Assembly: GCA_025738555.1 (NCBI GenBank)
Contig: JAOVFP010000004.1
Location: 2,046,001 to 2,110,000 of the forward strand
Source: Cyathus striatus
Lineage: Eukaryota; Basidiomycota; Agaricomycetes; Agaricales; Nidulariaceae
Direction: 5' to 3'
Length of the DNA stretch: 64,000 nt
The notes under the pieces were generated by a model, which did not search any database, had not been told where the DNA came from, and saw only the letters and a program-made list of their open reading frames with translations. Of the stretch, positions 12,917 to 24,120 are shown one piece after another. Each line of letters begins with the position of its first letter. Position 1 is the first letter of the stretch. A program made the translations under genes and the position numbers.

Positions 12917-13595
12917 ATGCCTCGCCAGTCTTCTGTAACACGGTTATTGCTGCTAGCAGCAATTACTTTCGCTGTGGCTATCGTGGTCAATGCTACGCAA
13001 GTCATGCACCGTCCCTCTAACTACAAAGAGGCCCCGAACAGGTTTGCTACTGAAACCAACCCGAAGACTCATGTCATACAACGACGTGCAACGAACAAAG
13101 CGTCATTCGCATACTTCATTAACGGAAGCAGTACACCAGAATCTACCACTACCACTACCACTACCACTACCACCACTTCGGAATCTACCACTACCACTAC
13201 CACCACTAGTACGCCAGAATCTACCACCACCACTACCACCACTTCGACTCCCACCGGGGGAGGAAGCAGCGGTCAATGCGCAGGAGTTGCAGCATGGTCT
13301 TCTTCAGTAACCCAAAATCTTTGTCTATAACACTGACATGTTCTAATTAATATCTATTATATAAAGATCGCTTACAAGGGTGGCAATACTGCTACCTACG
13401 GTTAGTCTTTCTTACGATCGGTTGACTGTATTTAAATTAATCGGACTAGGTGGCCACTTGTGGTCTGCCAAATGGTGGACCGAAGCAGATATTCCTGGAG
13501 GTGCAGGTAAGTGTACAGGCGTCAAATTTCTCCCCCCCGAAATAACCCCGTTTCACTCTCTAGCTGGAGTTTGGGTTGATGAAGGTGCCTGCTAG
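12917..13595 (+). CDS. Secreted Thr-rich protein with C-terminal chitin-binding module (CBM5/12-like)
   Basis: Four exons (12917-13306, 13367-13400, 13450-13506, 13564-13595) with GT-AG introns of 60, 49 and 57 bases and consistent phases give 170 residues ending in TAG. An N-terminal signal peptide (residues 1-26, core LLLLAAITFAVAIVV) is followed by a spacer and a linker rich in Thr/Ser/Pro/Glu (about 70-118), likely O-glycosylated. Residues 124-170 form a small Cys- and Trp-rich module: CAGVAAWSSS, YKGG, LWSAKWWTEADIPGG, VWVDEGAC. The AKWWT and terminal G-x-C pattern is that of CBM5/12 chitin-binding domains. There is no catalytic domain, so a cell-wall or chitin-binding role is inferred. 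The start is the first ATG before the signal peptide. It sits in the block unique to unit 1. Confidence 0.8.
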
Positions 13596-13745
13596 AGGCG
13601 TATTACTTACGGGTCTTAAACTTATTTGAATTGTTTATGGCGAATGTAATTTCTACCGCGTGTGTGCTTTGTTCGTTCTACGTGATTTAGAGAAGCCACA
13701 AATTCGAAAGCAATAAAGAGGATCGCATTAAAATATGTATCATCG

Positions 13746-14345
13746 CTACAGGTATAATGAAGAGCAGAAAACAACGGAATTTGGGCGTTCCAACATCTCG
13801 GATGATTTTTTGAATTTCTCCTTCAGTTCGGTATTACCGATGACTTTGGCTGCTTGAGCCATTTGCGACAATAACTCTCTAAGCCGCCTGAAGACTCGAA
13901 TAATACTGCCTTCAAACTGGTCGGTGAGCTAGAAAATAAGAACGTCAGCTTCTACTTCAATAGATTATATATGAACTCGGAAATATACCTTGTATATATC
14001 TGAGAACGAGGCTCCCCTGCACCACTGAATGACGGCATCCATTAACTCGACTTTAAATGAGGAGACATATTCGTCGAGCGATTTCTTGCATAGTGCGCAG
14101 GGGCGCAGCCAATTCTTCCTTAAGTTTTGTTGTCTATTCTCTCTACAGAAAAGAGTCAGACAGAAAGTTAAATTAGAGAAACGTCAGGTAGAAAATCTTT
14201 TCAGTAAAGACAAAGCAGCTAAGCAAAGCAGCGCATTGTTCCCAATTGAAGAACATCGTGTGTGGCTACGGTTGCCGAGCCGTGTCAGCCAGGATTTCGT
14301 CCTCTTGGGATCCATTCACTTGTTGAAACAGCCGAACAAGATTTG
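13746..14345 (-). pseudogene. 3' end of a Ski2-type DExH RNA helicase (relic)
   Basis: Read on the minus strand, this encodes pieces of the C-terminal DSHCT region of Ski2/Mtr4 helicases, which feed RNA to the exosome. The pieces are CAALLSCFVF, LKEELAAPLRTMQEIARRI, SSFKVELMDAVIQWCRG, then a GT-AG intron at about 13935-13990, then FEGSIIRVFRRL, MAQAAKVIGNTEL and a final SSLYL with TAG at 13746-13748. A deletion of a dozen or so codons with a frame change lies between the ARRI and SSFKVE pieces, and the stretch between CFVF and LKEEL is disrupted. All upstream helicase domains are absent. This is therefore a dead fragment, probably carried in with the neighbouring CBM gene. Ski2 rather than Mtr4 is my preference from the FCSSLYL ending, without certainty. 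Confidence 0.75.
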
Positions 14346-14692
14346 ACAGCATTCATTTCTACTCAACAGCTGTTGACGCGGACGCGTCATATCACGTGAA
14401 ATACTTGTGAAATACATTGTGACAGTTGAATATCATTTATGTGACTGTCACTCTGGAGACCAGCAAACTTTCATGACCTGTCTCTATCCACCGTACGAAT
14501 TCTCTCCACCCATGTCAGCTACAGGGAAAGAGGTACGCTAACTATTCTATGTACCCACCTCTTACTAAAGTCGACCACAGATCGTGCAAAAAGTGTTTCA
14601 AAATAATCACTAAATTACGTTCATGAAAAAACTACACAATGCACGCGAAAAAAAGCTTATAGTGCACGGCGTTCTCTAGACCGCGCACACAT

Positions 14693-15911
14693 CTACTGGA
14701 ACGCACCCGTCTCTGGTACCTTAAGCACAACCTTTCCAATCGCCTCTCCGCTTTCCATAACTACAAACAACCATCAGCCTCAAATCAAGAGAAGAGAGAG
14801 AAGAGAAACGACATACGCTGATGAGCATCCCTTACACCCTGCACAGTGAGTTCGAGCCTCCTCGATGTAATACTCTTCAGTTTCCCCTCATCAAACATCT
14901 TCGCCATATCCCTCAATGCCTTCCCCTGATACTCCATCTCCCACTTGCATATAATCCTCGTAAACACGAATCCCCAATGCACAGCAACACCCTTCGTCTG
15001 CCCCGCCCCGAAGCCGTCGTAGGTCCCCTGTGGACCCTGCTCTGCAAGCGCGATGTGTCCCCACGGTGCTACAACGTCAATAGCTTGGTCCAGGACGGAC
15101 TTGGTGAGGTTTGTGAGGACCAGGACATATTTGATTGGTTCAGCGAGGTTTAAAGCTTCGACTTGGGGTTTAAGAGGTTCATGGTGGTTGATTGTGTGCG
15201 TTGCACCCAGAGCTTTAACATGCTTAATGCTAACTCCCTCTCAGTACCAACTCTACAGAACGCAGAAGAACGATAATGACGAACCTAACTTCCCGACTCG
15301 CGGTAGCAATGATAGTCTTCACCCCCCTCGCCTTGGCAAGCTGAATGCTCACACTGCCCACCCCACCAGCACCATTAATAACCAAAAGCGCACCCGGCTC
15401 TTTCCCAACACCAATCTGATCAAACATCTCCCACGCAGTGAGGCCTACCAGCGGCACCGCAGCAGCATCTTCGAAGGAGAGGGATTTCGGCTTGGGAGCA
15501 ACAACGCGGTAATCGACCGTAACATACTCTGCGTTCGAGCGTGTGGGTATTGTCGAGCCTAGGAGCCACACTTCCTCTCCGGGGGTAAATGACCCTGCAG
15601 GGACCTGCGTGCCGAGGGAAGAGACGACGCCGGCGCAGTCGAACCCGAGTATAGAGCCTGCGGGAAGTTGCCCTCCTGCCCACTTTCCTGACCTGCAACG
15701 CATGTTACATGGTGAGTTGGATCGAGAAGGAGAAGGAGAAGGAGCAGGAAAGAAAGAAAGGGAGGACCCACCGAATCTTGGCTTCGACGGGGTTGATGGT
15801 GACGGCTTTGATGTTCACTAGGATGTCGGTTGGCCCGAGCTCGGGAAGTGGGACTTCAGCTGCAACGAGCTGGTCTAGTCCGCCGGATCCTGCAATCTGA
15901 ATGGCTTTCAT
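14693..15911 (-). CDS. Zinc-type alcohol dehydrogenase-like protein (MDR family), intact copy
   Basis: An NADPH-dependent medium-chain reductase of the zinc-type alcohol dehydrogenase-like/quinone oxidoreductase group. Four exons (15911-15772, 15692-15285, 15229-14817, 14760-14693) with introns of 79, 55 and 56 bases and agreeing phases give 342 residues, the usual family length. The N-terminal GroES-like domain contains DILVNIKAVTINPVEAKIR and GFDCAGVV (63-70). Residues 154-160, GAGGVGS, form the dinucleotide-binding loop. HWGFVFTR lies in the third exon and MESGEAIGKVVLKVP near the C terminus. No catalytic zinc ligand set is evident, so 'zinc-type' is only the family name. It is the only one of five copies without lesions, and the only one with the upstream TATA box. 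Substrate unknown. Confidence 0.87.
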
Positions 15912-15927
15912 TGTCTTTGGTAGTATT

Positions 15928-15980
15928 CTACAATCACGTGAGATCTCCTCTACTCAAAGAAAGAAGGGGCAGGGACATAC
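15928..15980 (-). other. Probable 5' UTR intron of the intact MDR gene
   Basis: Read on the minus strand, GTATGTCCCTG at 15980 and TTGTAG ending at 15928 bracket 53 bases located 17 bases upstream of the ATG. The same ACATAC/CGGAGCG context recurs upstream of the start in units 2-5, so the leader intron predates the duplications. Confidence 0.5.
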
Positions 15981-16117
15981 GGAGCGTCGTGGTGTGCCTT
16001 GACTGAGCGCGAGTGGGTAAGAAAGTTACGAAGACGAGAAAAGGTCGCCAGTGTTGTGTTGTTGGTATTAGCTGAGGAGGGGCGAAGGTGATTATTGAAG
16101 GATGCGAAGGCAGTGGT

Positions 16118-16126
16118 CTTTATATA
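16118..16126 (-). promoter_or_regulatory. TATA box upstream of the intact MDR gene
   Basis: TATATAAAG on the minus strand, about 207 bases upstream of the ATG. The flanking sequence is conserved in the other copies, but the box is gone: the equivalent plus-strand stretch reads GGTTTATTTTACAG in unit 3 and GGTTTGTTCTACAAC in unit 4. Only the intact gene keeps it. Confidence 0.55.
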
Positions 16127-16599
16127 GCTGTCGAGGGATGGGATTGGAGTGTGGTTTACCCTGTTCCGGGGGATGATATCACACATTGTGCTTCTCGCCT
16201 CGACGCTACAGCATTGCAGAAGCACAAAGCAACCCGATGACACATCTTATTCCGTCCCATCCACTCTTTCTCCGTACTAAGCATGGGCCATGTCGTCCGT
16301 CCGAGGAGCAAACCTACTATTAAGAAATCATTCTTATTCGTGTTACAAGCGTTTAAAATCCACGCGCCTAAGGCTAAGTAAGCCGATAACTTCAGAGAGG
16401 GAGATAAGACATAAATTTTCGAAGTTTTGGAGAAAGGCAGGCGAGCTCACATTTGAATTAATAAGTTTCAGGTGTCTGTAAGCATAGTTCAGTCAGACTT
16501 GAACTTATAGTCTCACTAGTAGTAGAATAGGAAGCAGGGAAACGATCTCTGTACAGGTAAAAGTCATAGATATGATAGTAAAAGTAACAGTTGCACTCC

Positions 16600-17200
16600 T
16601 GACGTCAAATATTACACAGCTATGCACTGAAATTGTTCGAGACCTGGTGGACACCAAATCGTTCCTTTCATACGAGCTTGCGTACTTCGTAAAAGCACTG
16701 TAACATCCTAGAGATTAACCTCTCAATTCCGTTCAGTCCTCTACTCGCATCTGCGTGTTCCTTGAAGTTTGAATTTGAACTCTTCCGTCGAGTGAGGAAA
16801 CAAGATTAATAAGCTATCCTCAGTTTCCAGGCAATTTTTAGGCGCCCTTTATCTTGAGTTGAGGTTATTCACGGGGGTCGCGAGATTTATATACTATGAT
16901 ATGTGATGTTGAGCTGGAGGAATGAGACAAGGAAGAGGGAAAGGTGATTCAATGAAGAAGCCTGAAGATGGAGTGGAGAGGTCAGATTCGGTCCGGAAGC
17001 AAGTTGGTTGAGATTTGATTCGGAACAGTGTTTTAGATTTAAAATGCCCATCTATGTTTGTACAACTGGAGACAACTGTATGGCCAGGATATATAATGGT
17101 GGAATCCTTGGTTACTGAGTTAGATGCCGATTGCGACGATGAGAATCAGAAGAGCTAGAGACCAATGAGAACCGTTGTGACTAGTGAAGCTGAAACTAGT
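16600..17200. other. Inter-unit spacer, nothing recognised
   Basis: Between the promoter region of the intact MDR gene and the MDR fragment that opens unit 2. No open frame with recognisable content and no element ends seen. Confidence 0.4.
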
Positions 17201-17229
17201 GACGTATGTGTGTGACTCAACAAACACCA

Positions 17230-17490
17230 CAAATTGAGTGGCAGAATGCTGTTCTTACGGTAATACCAGCTCCCTCTCGTCAATCTATAATGGACCTTCA
17301 TGACCTTCTTCCTTGGCTCAAAACGTCCGATGTGTCCCCACGGAGCGACGATAACGGCTGTTCTTTCCAGGACTCCCTGAGTGTATACTACTGATCTGTA
17401 CCTATTTTAGGTTGGTAAAAAAGCTGGGGTTTGATGAAGTTCGTGGTAGAATATGGTGGGTGTTGTTCCTAAGGCATTTTCTGGGATGTA
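17230..17490 (-). pseudogene. MDR exon fragment (unit 2 left edge)
   Basis: A short, decayed piece related to the third exon of the dehydrogenase. It is recognised by GATGTGTCCCCACGGAGCGA, which matches the segment for the D-x-x-x-P-W-G-H-I region in the intact copy. The following GGTTGGTAAAAAAGCTGGGGTTTGATG stretch recurs at 22630, 31535 and 37000. No continuous frame remains. Confidence 0.45.
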
Positions 17491-18819
17491 TTAACCCCTC
17501 AGATATCGTAAACACAGCAAAATATACAGACCTTACTTCACGAGAAGCGTTAGTACGCCGCTGCCAACGATGCACATCACCCCATCGTCTTCTCATGCTG
17601 TATCCCACACTGCCCACCTTCCCATGATGAGGCAGTTATTTCAGACAATGCCGATTCAAACTAAGGCTTCCTACATAGCAGCAAGTTTTTCGACCTAATG
17701 GATTCATAGCTCGAAGAAGTATGTGTTCGTTACGATGTTATATACAACCGTTCCCATGATCACGGCCTGCAGGTTGAAGCTATCAGACAGTTATAAATCT
17801 GTCATGGAGAATGAGCTTGGTGTACCAGTAGCAGAAGGAGATGAAGAGATGCATACCTATTGTGATTATGACGACGAACAGGGTTACTAGTAGTAGTTCT
17901 TCAAATCGCATGTGTGAGTGCACTCTTAACACCCCATAATCATGATGTTCCTTTCCTTTCATCATTCATATCAGCACCTTGGAAGCTGTTAAATCATCTT
18001 CCTTCGGCCTGTGTACTATTACAGCAATCGCAAAGATTCCGTACAACAATTCTCAGGCTAGTGCCGGACATCAGGTTCTAAGCTACTAGTAGAAGGAAAA
18101 CAGCTCTGTGTCAATATAAACTACGACATGGGCAAGGTATGTTTAATTCTGTATTTTTATCTTAATAGGCGGGAGATTACTAGGAATATACGTAAGTACT
18201 AATCTCGAGCCAGCAAAAGTTTGGTTGGCACTTGGTTTGTAGTTTGTACGATGGTCGATCAAGAAAGAGATGAATGGTTACGGATAACGGCACTGGCCTT
18301 CTATCTGCATCTTGGATAAATGATCTTTATATCATATTCCATCTCATCTGCGTGACATAAATCTATGTACTATTTTAATTTTCCTGTTGAAATTTGGCCC
18401 GAATGTAGCGAATCGGCACGTGCAGCTTGAAAACCCTAGTCTTCCAGTGCTGGAATACCTTCTCTCTGCATATCGGTGATACATTGTTTTCACTTCCGGT
18501 TGATTTTAATGTGGGATAAAAGTAGGGTACACTGTCATGATGAGGTGTTTATAACCATTAGAGTAGACTATCGCGATACACGAAAATCTTCCCTCCTTAG
18601 CCAGTTGAATATTGTTCAGGAACGCATCCTGTCCCAATGATTACAGCAGAGACCATTACATACCCACAAAACATTTCAGTATGACCCAATAATAATTTTC
18701 AGTTTATATCCATTCACTCATACGTATCATTTCTAAATATCTTAGTATGCACACGGTGAGCATGCTGCATGTATGGCCAACGGGTCCATCTCACAAGCTC
18801 AACATTCGTTGACGTCCAG

Positions 18820-20197
18820 TGGCGGCCATTACTCTCTGGGTACGTTATTTGTTTTACACTATACCATATCATGCGCAGATTCAACGTACGACATAGGTGT
18901 TCGAGCATCTTATTATAACAGACTTGGAAGTAACTTACATCTGGAAGTCACGTTGGAACGTGATAAAAGTGCTTTATATCTTTGTGAGATATTGCACATA
19001 CATTGATGTTGTCTTAAACACCATTGGTGCGTTACCTCTGAAAGAATGACAAATGATTGTCAAACTTTAAAGCTTCAATACAGTTGCGATCAACTACAGC
19101 CTACAATGGTCGGATTCTGTGACATGCAAAACCCAATACCAAGCAATTATTTGTAAGTGATACCTATTAGGGCGTAGATTTTGTTTGCAGTGTAGCTGAA
19201 AATTGCATACTACTACCCTTAGGGCTCATGATGATCGGAATTGCGGCTTCTGACTGTAAGTGCAACTAACCAGTTTCAATTTTCCTATTCCAGAACAGCA
19301 CTCATCATCTTTTACTGAAGTGATATTCAACTTGCGCATTTGGGCTGTCTGGAGGAAGACAGGGACCATGGCCATAATATTGATAGCTTTAAACATTGGC
19401 TTCTTAACACCAGTATGGGTTACTTGGGGATTGTTTGCAAACTCCCTTGAATGTGCGTGAACAAATTTAAGGCCTCTGTTACCAATATCGACAGCCCTAA
19501 CCTTACATTGGCTTAAGTTCTCACTACAAGATTTCTTCGCGGGTGCATTGAGGATTTAGGAACAAGTTTGCTCCCATTGGCAGCCTGGGCAGTGCTGTTG
19601 ATTTATCAAACAGGTCAGATGTTGATCCTTGAACTGTGTTATGGAGACCATGTGTGCTGACATACAAGATATTCAGTAATATTATTGTTGATGTTACCAG
19701 CTGCTTTCACCGCTTGTAAGTTGCATATTTTTTCAGAAACCCAATAGTAAATTAATCACTAACAATCTCGGTGGCAGTCAAGCTAGGAGGCAGGTCAAAT
19801 ATGACAAACATTGTAATCAGAGACGGTAATTTTCCCGATAACTCAATCATTTATGTGCTGGATTTAGTTGGCTATACAGGAATCGTATATTACATTTACT
19901 TGATCCGTACGTTTATTAGACATCCATATTGCAGCAACTGAAGTTTGAAGTTGAAAACTAGTGGTATCACTGACAAATCTAGTTGTTATATCCTTGGAGC
20001 CTGCACTCTTTTCTATGCTAGCAATGTGTGTTGCTCATTCTTGTATCTCCGTTACATTGCATTGCGACACATATTTTAATTATCTAAATTTTAGATATGC
20101 AAGGGTTGCTTACGCCGCCCTTTCTTGCCGGGTCGTTTTGCATATACGAGAACAAGCCGCGAATGATTCTCAAGTTCATACGGTCTCGGGTGTATAG
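18820..20197 (+). pseudogene. DUF6533-type seven-helix membrane protein, copy 2 (nearly intact)
   Basis: Exons at 18897-19026 (VFEHLIITDLEVTYIWKSRW, the DUF6533 signature), 19084-19152, 19223-19255 (MMIGIAASD) and 19321-19452 (NLRIWAVWRKTGTMAIILIA) are in consistent phase. Next is a segment with LLPLAAWAVLLIYQT near 19560-19620, and the gene ends in YAALSCRVVLHIREQAAN and TAG at 20195-20197. Compared with copies 3 and 5, the exon around 19625-19660 appears two bases out of register and runs into TGA. I therefore call it a probable pseudogene; an alternative splice could rescue it. The first coding exon is not resolved. DUF6533 proteins are fungal multi-pass membrane proteins of unknown function. 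Confidence 0.6.
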
Positions 20198-20719
20198 TTG
20201 ATGCACAGGGCAGCCAACGACATGTCCGTATAATATCGCACTCCCTGGTATTATGGCTGTCATTAATGATAGTAAGACAGCTTCATCATCGATTAGTATA
20301 AGTATGCTCTTCAAGTTTGTTAAATAGCTGTAAATGATTGGTATTAAATAAGTCTGGAAGAATAATAATGTCTTATGCCATGACTCATGAGTTTCTTGTC
20401 TGCCACTGATTGGCCAGTGGTCTACTCTAAGTTGGATTTTCTGGAAAGGATTTCAAAAACTGTCATGTCACGTGAAAGTATATACACCTGACACTTGTCA
20501 CTCCGAGACCTCCAATATTTGTCCGAGCATGTTGATTTGATGTTGAGCCTCCACCATTTGAGCATTCCACCAAAGGCATATACAGGGAACTTGGTGGTAG
20601 TGGAAAGAGGTATGCCTATCCACAACCCCCACAATCCACACTAAACAAACCAGTGACATGAACAGATCGTGAAAAACACCAGCCTTAAATCAAATAACGA
20701 AGAGAAAAGAAAAGAACAT

Positions 20720-21895
20720 ACGCGTATGAGCATCCCTCACACCTTGCACAGTAAGCTTCAACGTATACGTCGTAATACTCTTCAACTTGCCCTCATCAAA
20801 CAACCTCGCCATATCCCTCAACGCCTTCCCCTGATACTCCATCTCCCACTTCAACGCCATCCTCGTAAACACAAATCCCCAATGCAAAAAAATGCCCTTC
20901 TTCTGTCCCGCCCCGAGGCCATCGTAGCTCCCCGGTGGACCTTGTACCGCCAATCCGATATGTCCCCATGGTGCAACGACGTCAATTGCTTGGTCGAGCA
21001 CTAACTTTGTGTGGTTCGTGAATATTAGGGTGTATTTGATTGGTTCGCCGAGGTTGAGGGTTTCGATTTGGGGTTTGAGAGGTTCGCGGTGGTTGATGGT
21101 GTGTGTTGCGCCTAGGGCTTTTACGTGATTTATGCTAATCCCTTCATCAGCTTCTCTTCTCTCACAGAATGGAAAAAGACAGAGACGAACCTTGACATCT
21201 TGACTCGTAGTCGCAATGATACTCTTCACCCCCTTCGCCTTAGCAAGCTGAATACCCACACTTCCACCCACCCGCACCATTAATAACCAGAAGCGCACCA
21301 GGCTCGTTACCCACACCAGTTTGATCAATCATCTCCCAAGCAGTGAGACCTACAAGCGGCACCGCAGCCGCATCTTCAAACGAAAGCGACTTAGGCTTGG
21401 GAGTAACGACGCAGTCGATCGCTACATACTCCGCATTCGAGTGCGTAGTCCCAAAAGCCAGACCTCTTCTCCGGTGGAGAATGCGTTAGGGAGCACCTGA
21501 GACCCGAGCGAAGAAACGATACCGGCGCAGTCGAACCCGAATATTGAGCCTGCAGGGAGTTGGCCTCCTGCTTATTTCCCTGTGCTGTATTACATTGCGA
21601 GTTAGTAAATACGTAATAGGAGGAAAAGGAGGAAGGAGGTACAAACTGGGTATTGGCTTCGACGAGATTGACGGAGACAGCTTTGATGTTCACGAGGATG
21701 TCAGTTGGCCTGAGCTCAGGGAGGGGGACTTCAGCGGCTACGAGCTGGGAGAAGGGGGTTCCAAACTGGATTTCGACTCTGACGGGGCTGACGGAGACAG
21801 CTCTGACGTATATGTGAACGCCAGTTCACCCAGGCTCGGGGGGGGGGGGGGGGGGAACTTCAGCTGCTATAAGCTAGTGAAGCCCACCGATTAAC
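20720..21895 (-). pseudogene. MDR dehydrogenase copy in unit 2 (broken)
   Basis: Exons 2 and 3 are recognisable on the minus strand (IQLAKAKGVKSIIATTSQDV; LHWGFVFTRMALKWEMEYQG). A missing G in the GGTGGGG run of the dinucleotide loop (around 21270) shifts the frame. The first exon is partly duplicated in tandem (TGACGGAGACAGCT at both about 21675 and 21790) and has lost its ATG. The last exon, with its KVVLKVPE end, is missing where the sequence diverges at about 20690. An 18-base G run lies at 21838-21855 in the duplicated part. Not functional. Confidence 0.8.
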
Positions 21896-22504
21896 ACATG
21901 AGTTACGCCTCAAAGGAAAGAGAAAAGGGCGAAGGACATACGGAGCGTGTGTTTTAATTGAATGCGAGCGGGTGAGAAAGTTACGAAGTCGAGAAAAGCT
22001 CAGGTTATTGGGATTAGATGCAAGGAAAGGAAGTTGAGGCCTTGGAAGACCGAAGTTGGCATGAGACTTCGAACAATCGTTAACATTTTGCATCGTTCAA
22101 TTAAGTAGTCCATCTATGTTTGCATAGGTGAATAAGCAGGAGATAGGATGGTGGATACTTGGTATAGGAAGCGGGGCGAGGGGGGGATTGTTCGCGTCAA
22201 GTTCAACAGTCAGCATTGGGTTGGCGGCCCCGTAACGTGTAGTTGACAATTATGTACAAGTGTTTGTGACGTCTGACAGTCACTTGTTACTTACTGTCTT
22301 AGATCTTGACTCTTGACTCACTTACAACAAACTCATTCTCATTATAAACACGTACGTCGTAATTTCACTCTGCAACCCTCCCCTTCACTGGGCTTCTTTT
22401 CATATTTCGCAGCACCTTCTCCCACCTCTTGTACTACAAATCTCACCTCAACATTCAACGTTGAACACAATTCTTTAATTTCTAAAAAACAACAATTACA
22501 ATGA

Positions 22505-22700
22505 CCCACCGAGCTGCCATGCCCTACAACAACGATTGTTCTTTCCAGGACTAATTATGTTAGGTTTTCACTGTTGTGAAAACTTGTATACATTTGATTG
22601 TTTCACTTAAATTGAGCTCATCGACTCGGAAAAGCTAGGGTTTGATGGATTGTGGTGGGATATGGTGAGTGTTGTTCCTAGGCTTTTTGTTGGTTGACAT
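22505..22700 (-). pseudogene. MDR exon fragment (unit 3 left edge)
   Basis: A short relic recognised by CATGCCCTACAACAACGATTGTTCTTTCCAGGAC and the GGGTTTGATGG...ATGGTGAGTGTTG stretch shared with the fragments at 17330, 31480 and 36960. It has no open frame. Confidence 0.4.
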
Positions 22701-24120
22701 TAACCTTCCATATTATAAGCACAGTAAAAACCGCACTTCAACACCTCATCATTTCAAGCTGTACTGGTCACTTCGCCAGATGAGGCAGTTATTCAAGAAT
22801 CACTGATACTAAGGCAGGGCTTCCGAGCAATCAGTTCCTCAACCCAGTATTTTGGTTGCTGTAATTGACACTGATTTATAGTTTCATGAAGTATGTATTC
22901 ATTAAGAGATTTAATATAAGCATGCCTATGATCACGGCTGGCTAGTTGAAGCTACCGGACAGTCATCGATAATGAACTTGATGTACCAATAATCACAGCA
23001 GGTGATGCACAAAGATCCATACTAAGTGATGATGACCAGGATTGGCCGAAATTAAAGTTGTATGTGTGAATGCACTCTGATTCCTCGTAAACATGATGTT
23101 CTTTGTCGTATCATCATTCTTAGGGACACTTTGGAAGGTGTTGAATCGTCTTCCTTCAACCTGTGTATTATTACAGCGATCGCAAAAGTTTCCATACAAT
23201 AATTCTAGTACTATATCTCAGGCTTTAATTTTAAAATAAAATGGCTCTGTGTCAATATAAACTACAGCATGGGCGAGGTATGTTTAATTCTGTATTTTAT
23301 ATTAATAGGTGGGAGACTAAGAGTATCACTGGAATACTCATTCCACAGTGTTGTAAGCATAGCTCATTCTTTGCACCCACCATCTACGAACTAACATTTC
23401 AATAGGGAGCTAATGAATCTTTCGTGAAAACTACCCACATAATGCAGAGCTACCAAAGGGTTGGCTGTCACTTAGTTTGTGGCTTGTAGACCGCTTTTCC
23501 TCCCCAAATACACACCTGAACATAGATCTTAGGCTGTGTTGTTCAATCAAACGAAGGGATAAATAATTAAGGATGATAGCACTGGTCTTCTATCAGCATC
23601 TTGTGTGAATGATCATTGATAATTTTATTCCATCTCATCTCCGTGACATGCTTTGAATCTTCCATGCTGGGATTCGGACTGATTGTGGTAACTTGACGCA
23701 TGGAACTCGAAGAGCCCCCCACCCTTCCTGTGCTGGAATACCTTCTTGCTCCATATCAATGACACACTGCTTGCACTTCCAGTTCCATAAAGATTTTAAT
23801 CTGGGATAATAATAGTGTACACCACTTATCTTTGTGAGGTGTTTATAACCATTAGAATGTACTATTAAGATATACAAATCCCTTCCTCCTTAGCCATTTG
23901 CATCATTGTTCAGAAGCACATACTGTTCCAAAGAGTTATATGGATTACACTGCACCCTTTGTTGACCCACACAACATTAATGTACGATTCCATGATACAT
24001 TTCAGCCTTTTCTGTTCATTCACGTGTTTGTATTATTTACAAATATCTTAGTATGCACACGGTGAGTATGAAGACCAATCCCAGATCCATCTCACAAGCT
24101 CAACATTCATTGACATTCAG

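Larger units (their letters stand above)
11330..16600. repeat. Tandem unit 1 of a five-copy array
   Basis: First copy of a repeat of about 5 kb. Shared landmarks with the later units are the ATGTATTCATTAAGAGATT tract (11465), the CTGTGAGTTGG and GATGATGGTACTGGTCTTC spacer (12080-12140), the first part of the DUF6533 gene (12500-12700) and the MDR gene with its upstream region (14366-16260). Between about 12700 and 14366 it differs from all other units: a secreted CBM protein gene and a Ski2 helicase 3' end replace the remaining membrane-protein exons. It carries the only intact MDR copy. Confidence 0.7.
17200..22260. repeat. Tandem unit 2 of the five-copy array
   Basis: Order of landmarks: MDR fragment (about 17230-17490), the CCCATGATGAGGCAGTTATT tract (17620), conserved spacer, DUF6533 gene copy on + (18820-20197), and MDR copy on - (20720-21895) with its upstream region to about 22090. 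The unit resembles unit 3 most closely in the DUF6533 exons, including identical exon lengths for the 33- and 132-base exons. Confidence 0.7.

Noticed and set aside
15950..16243. 97-codon minus frame upstream of the intact MDR gene, partly conserved between units
   Set aside because: It overlaps the TATA box, leader and probable 5' UTR intron. Its frame is not kept in the other units, so the conservation is explained by promoter and leader descent.
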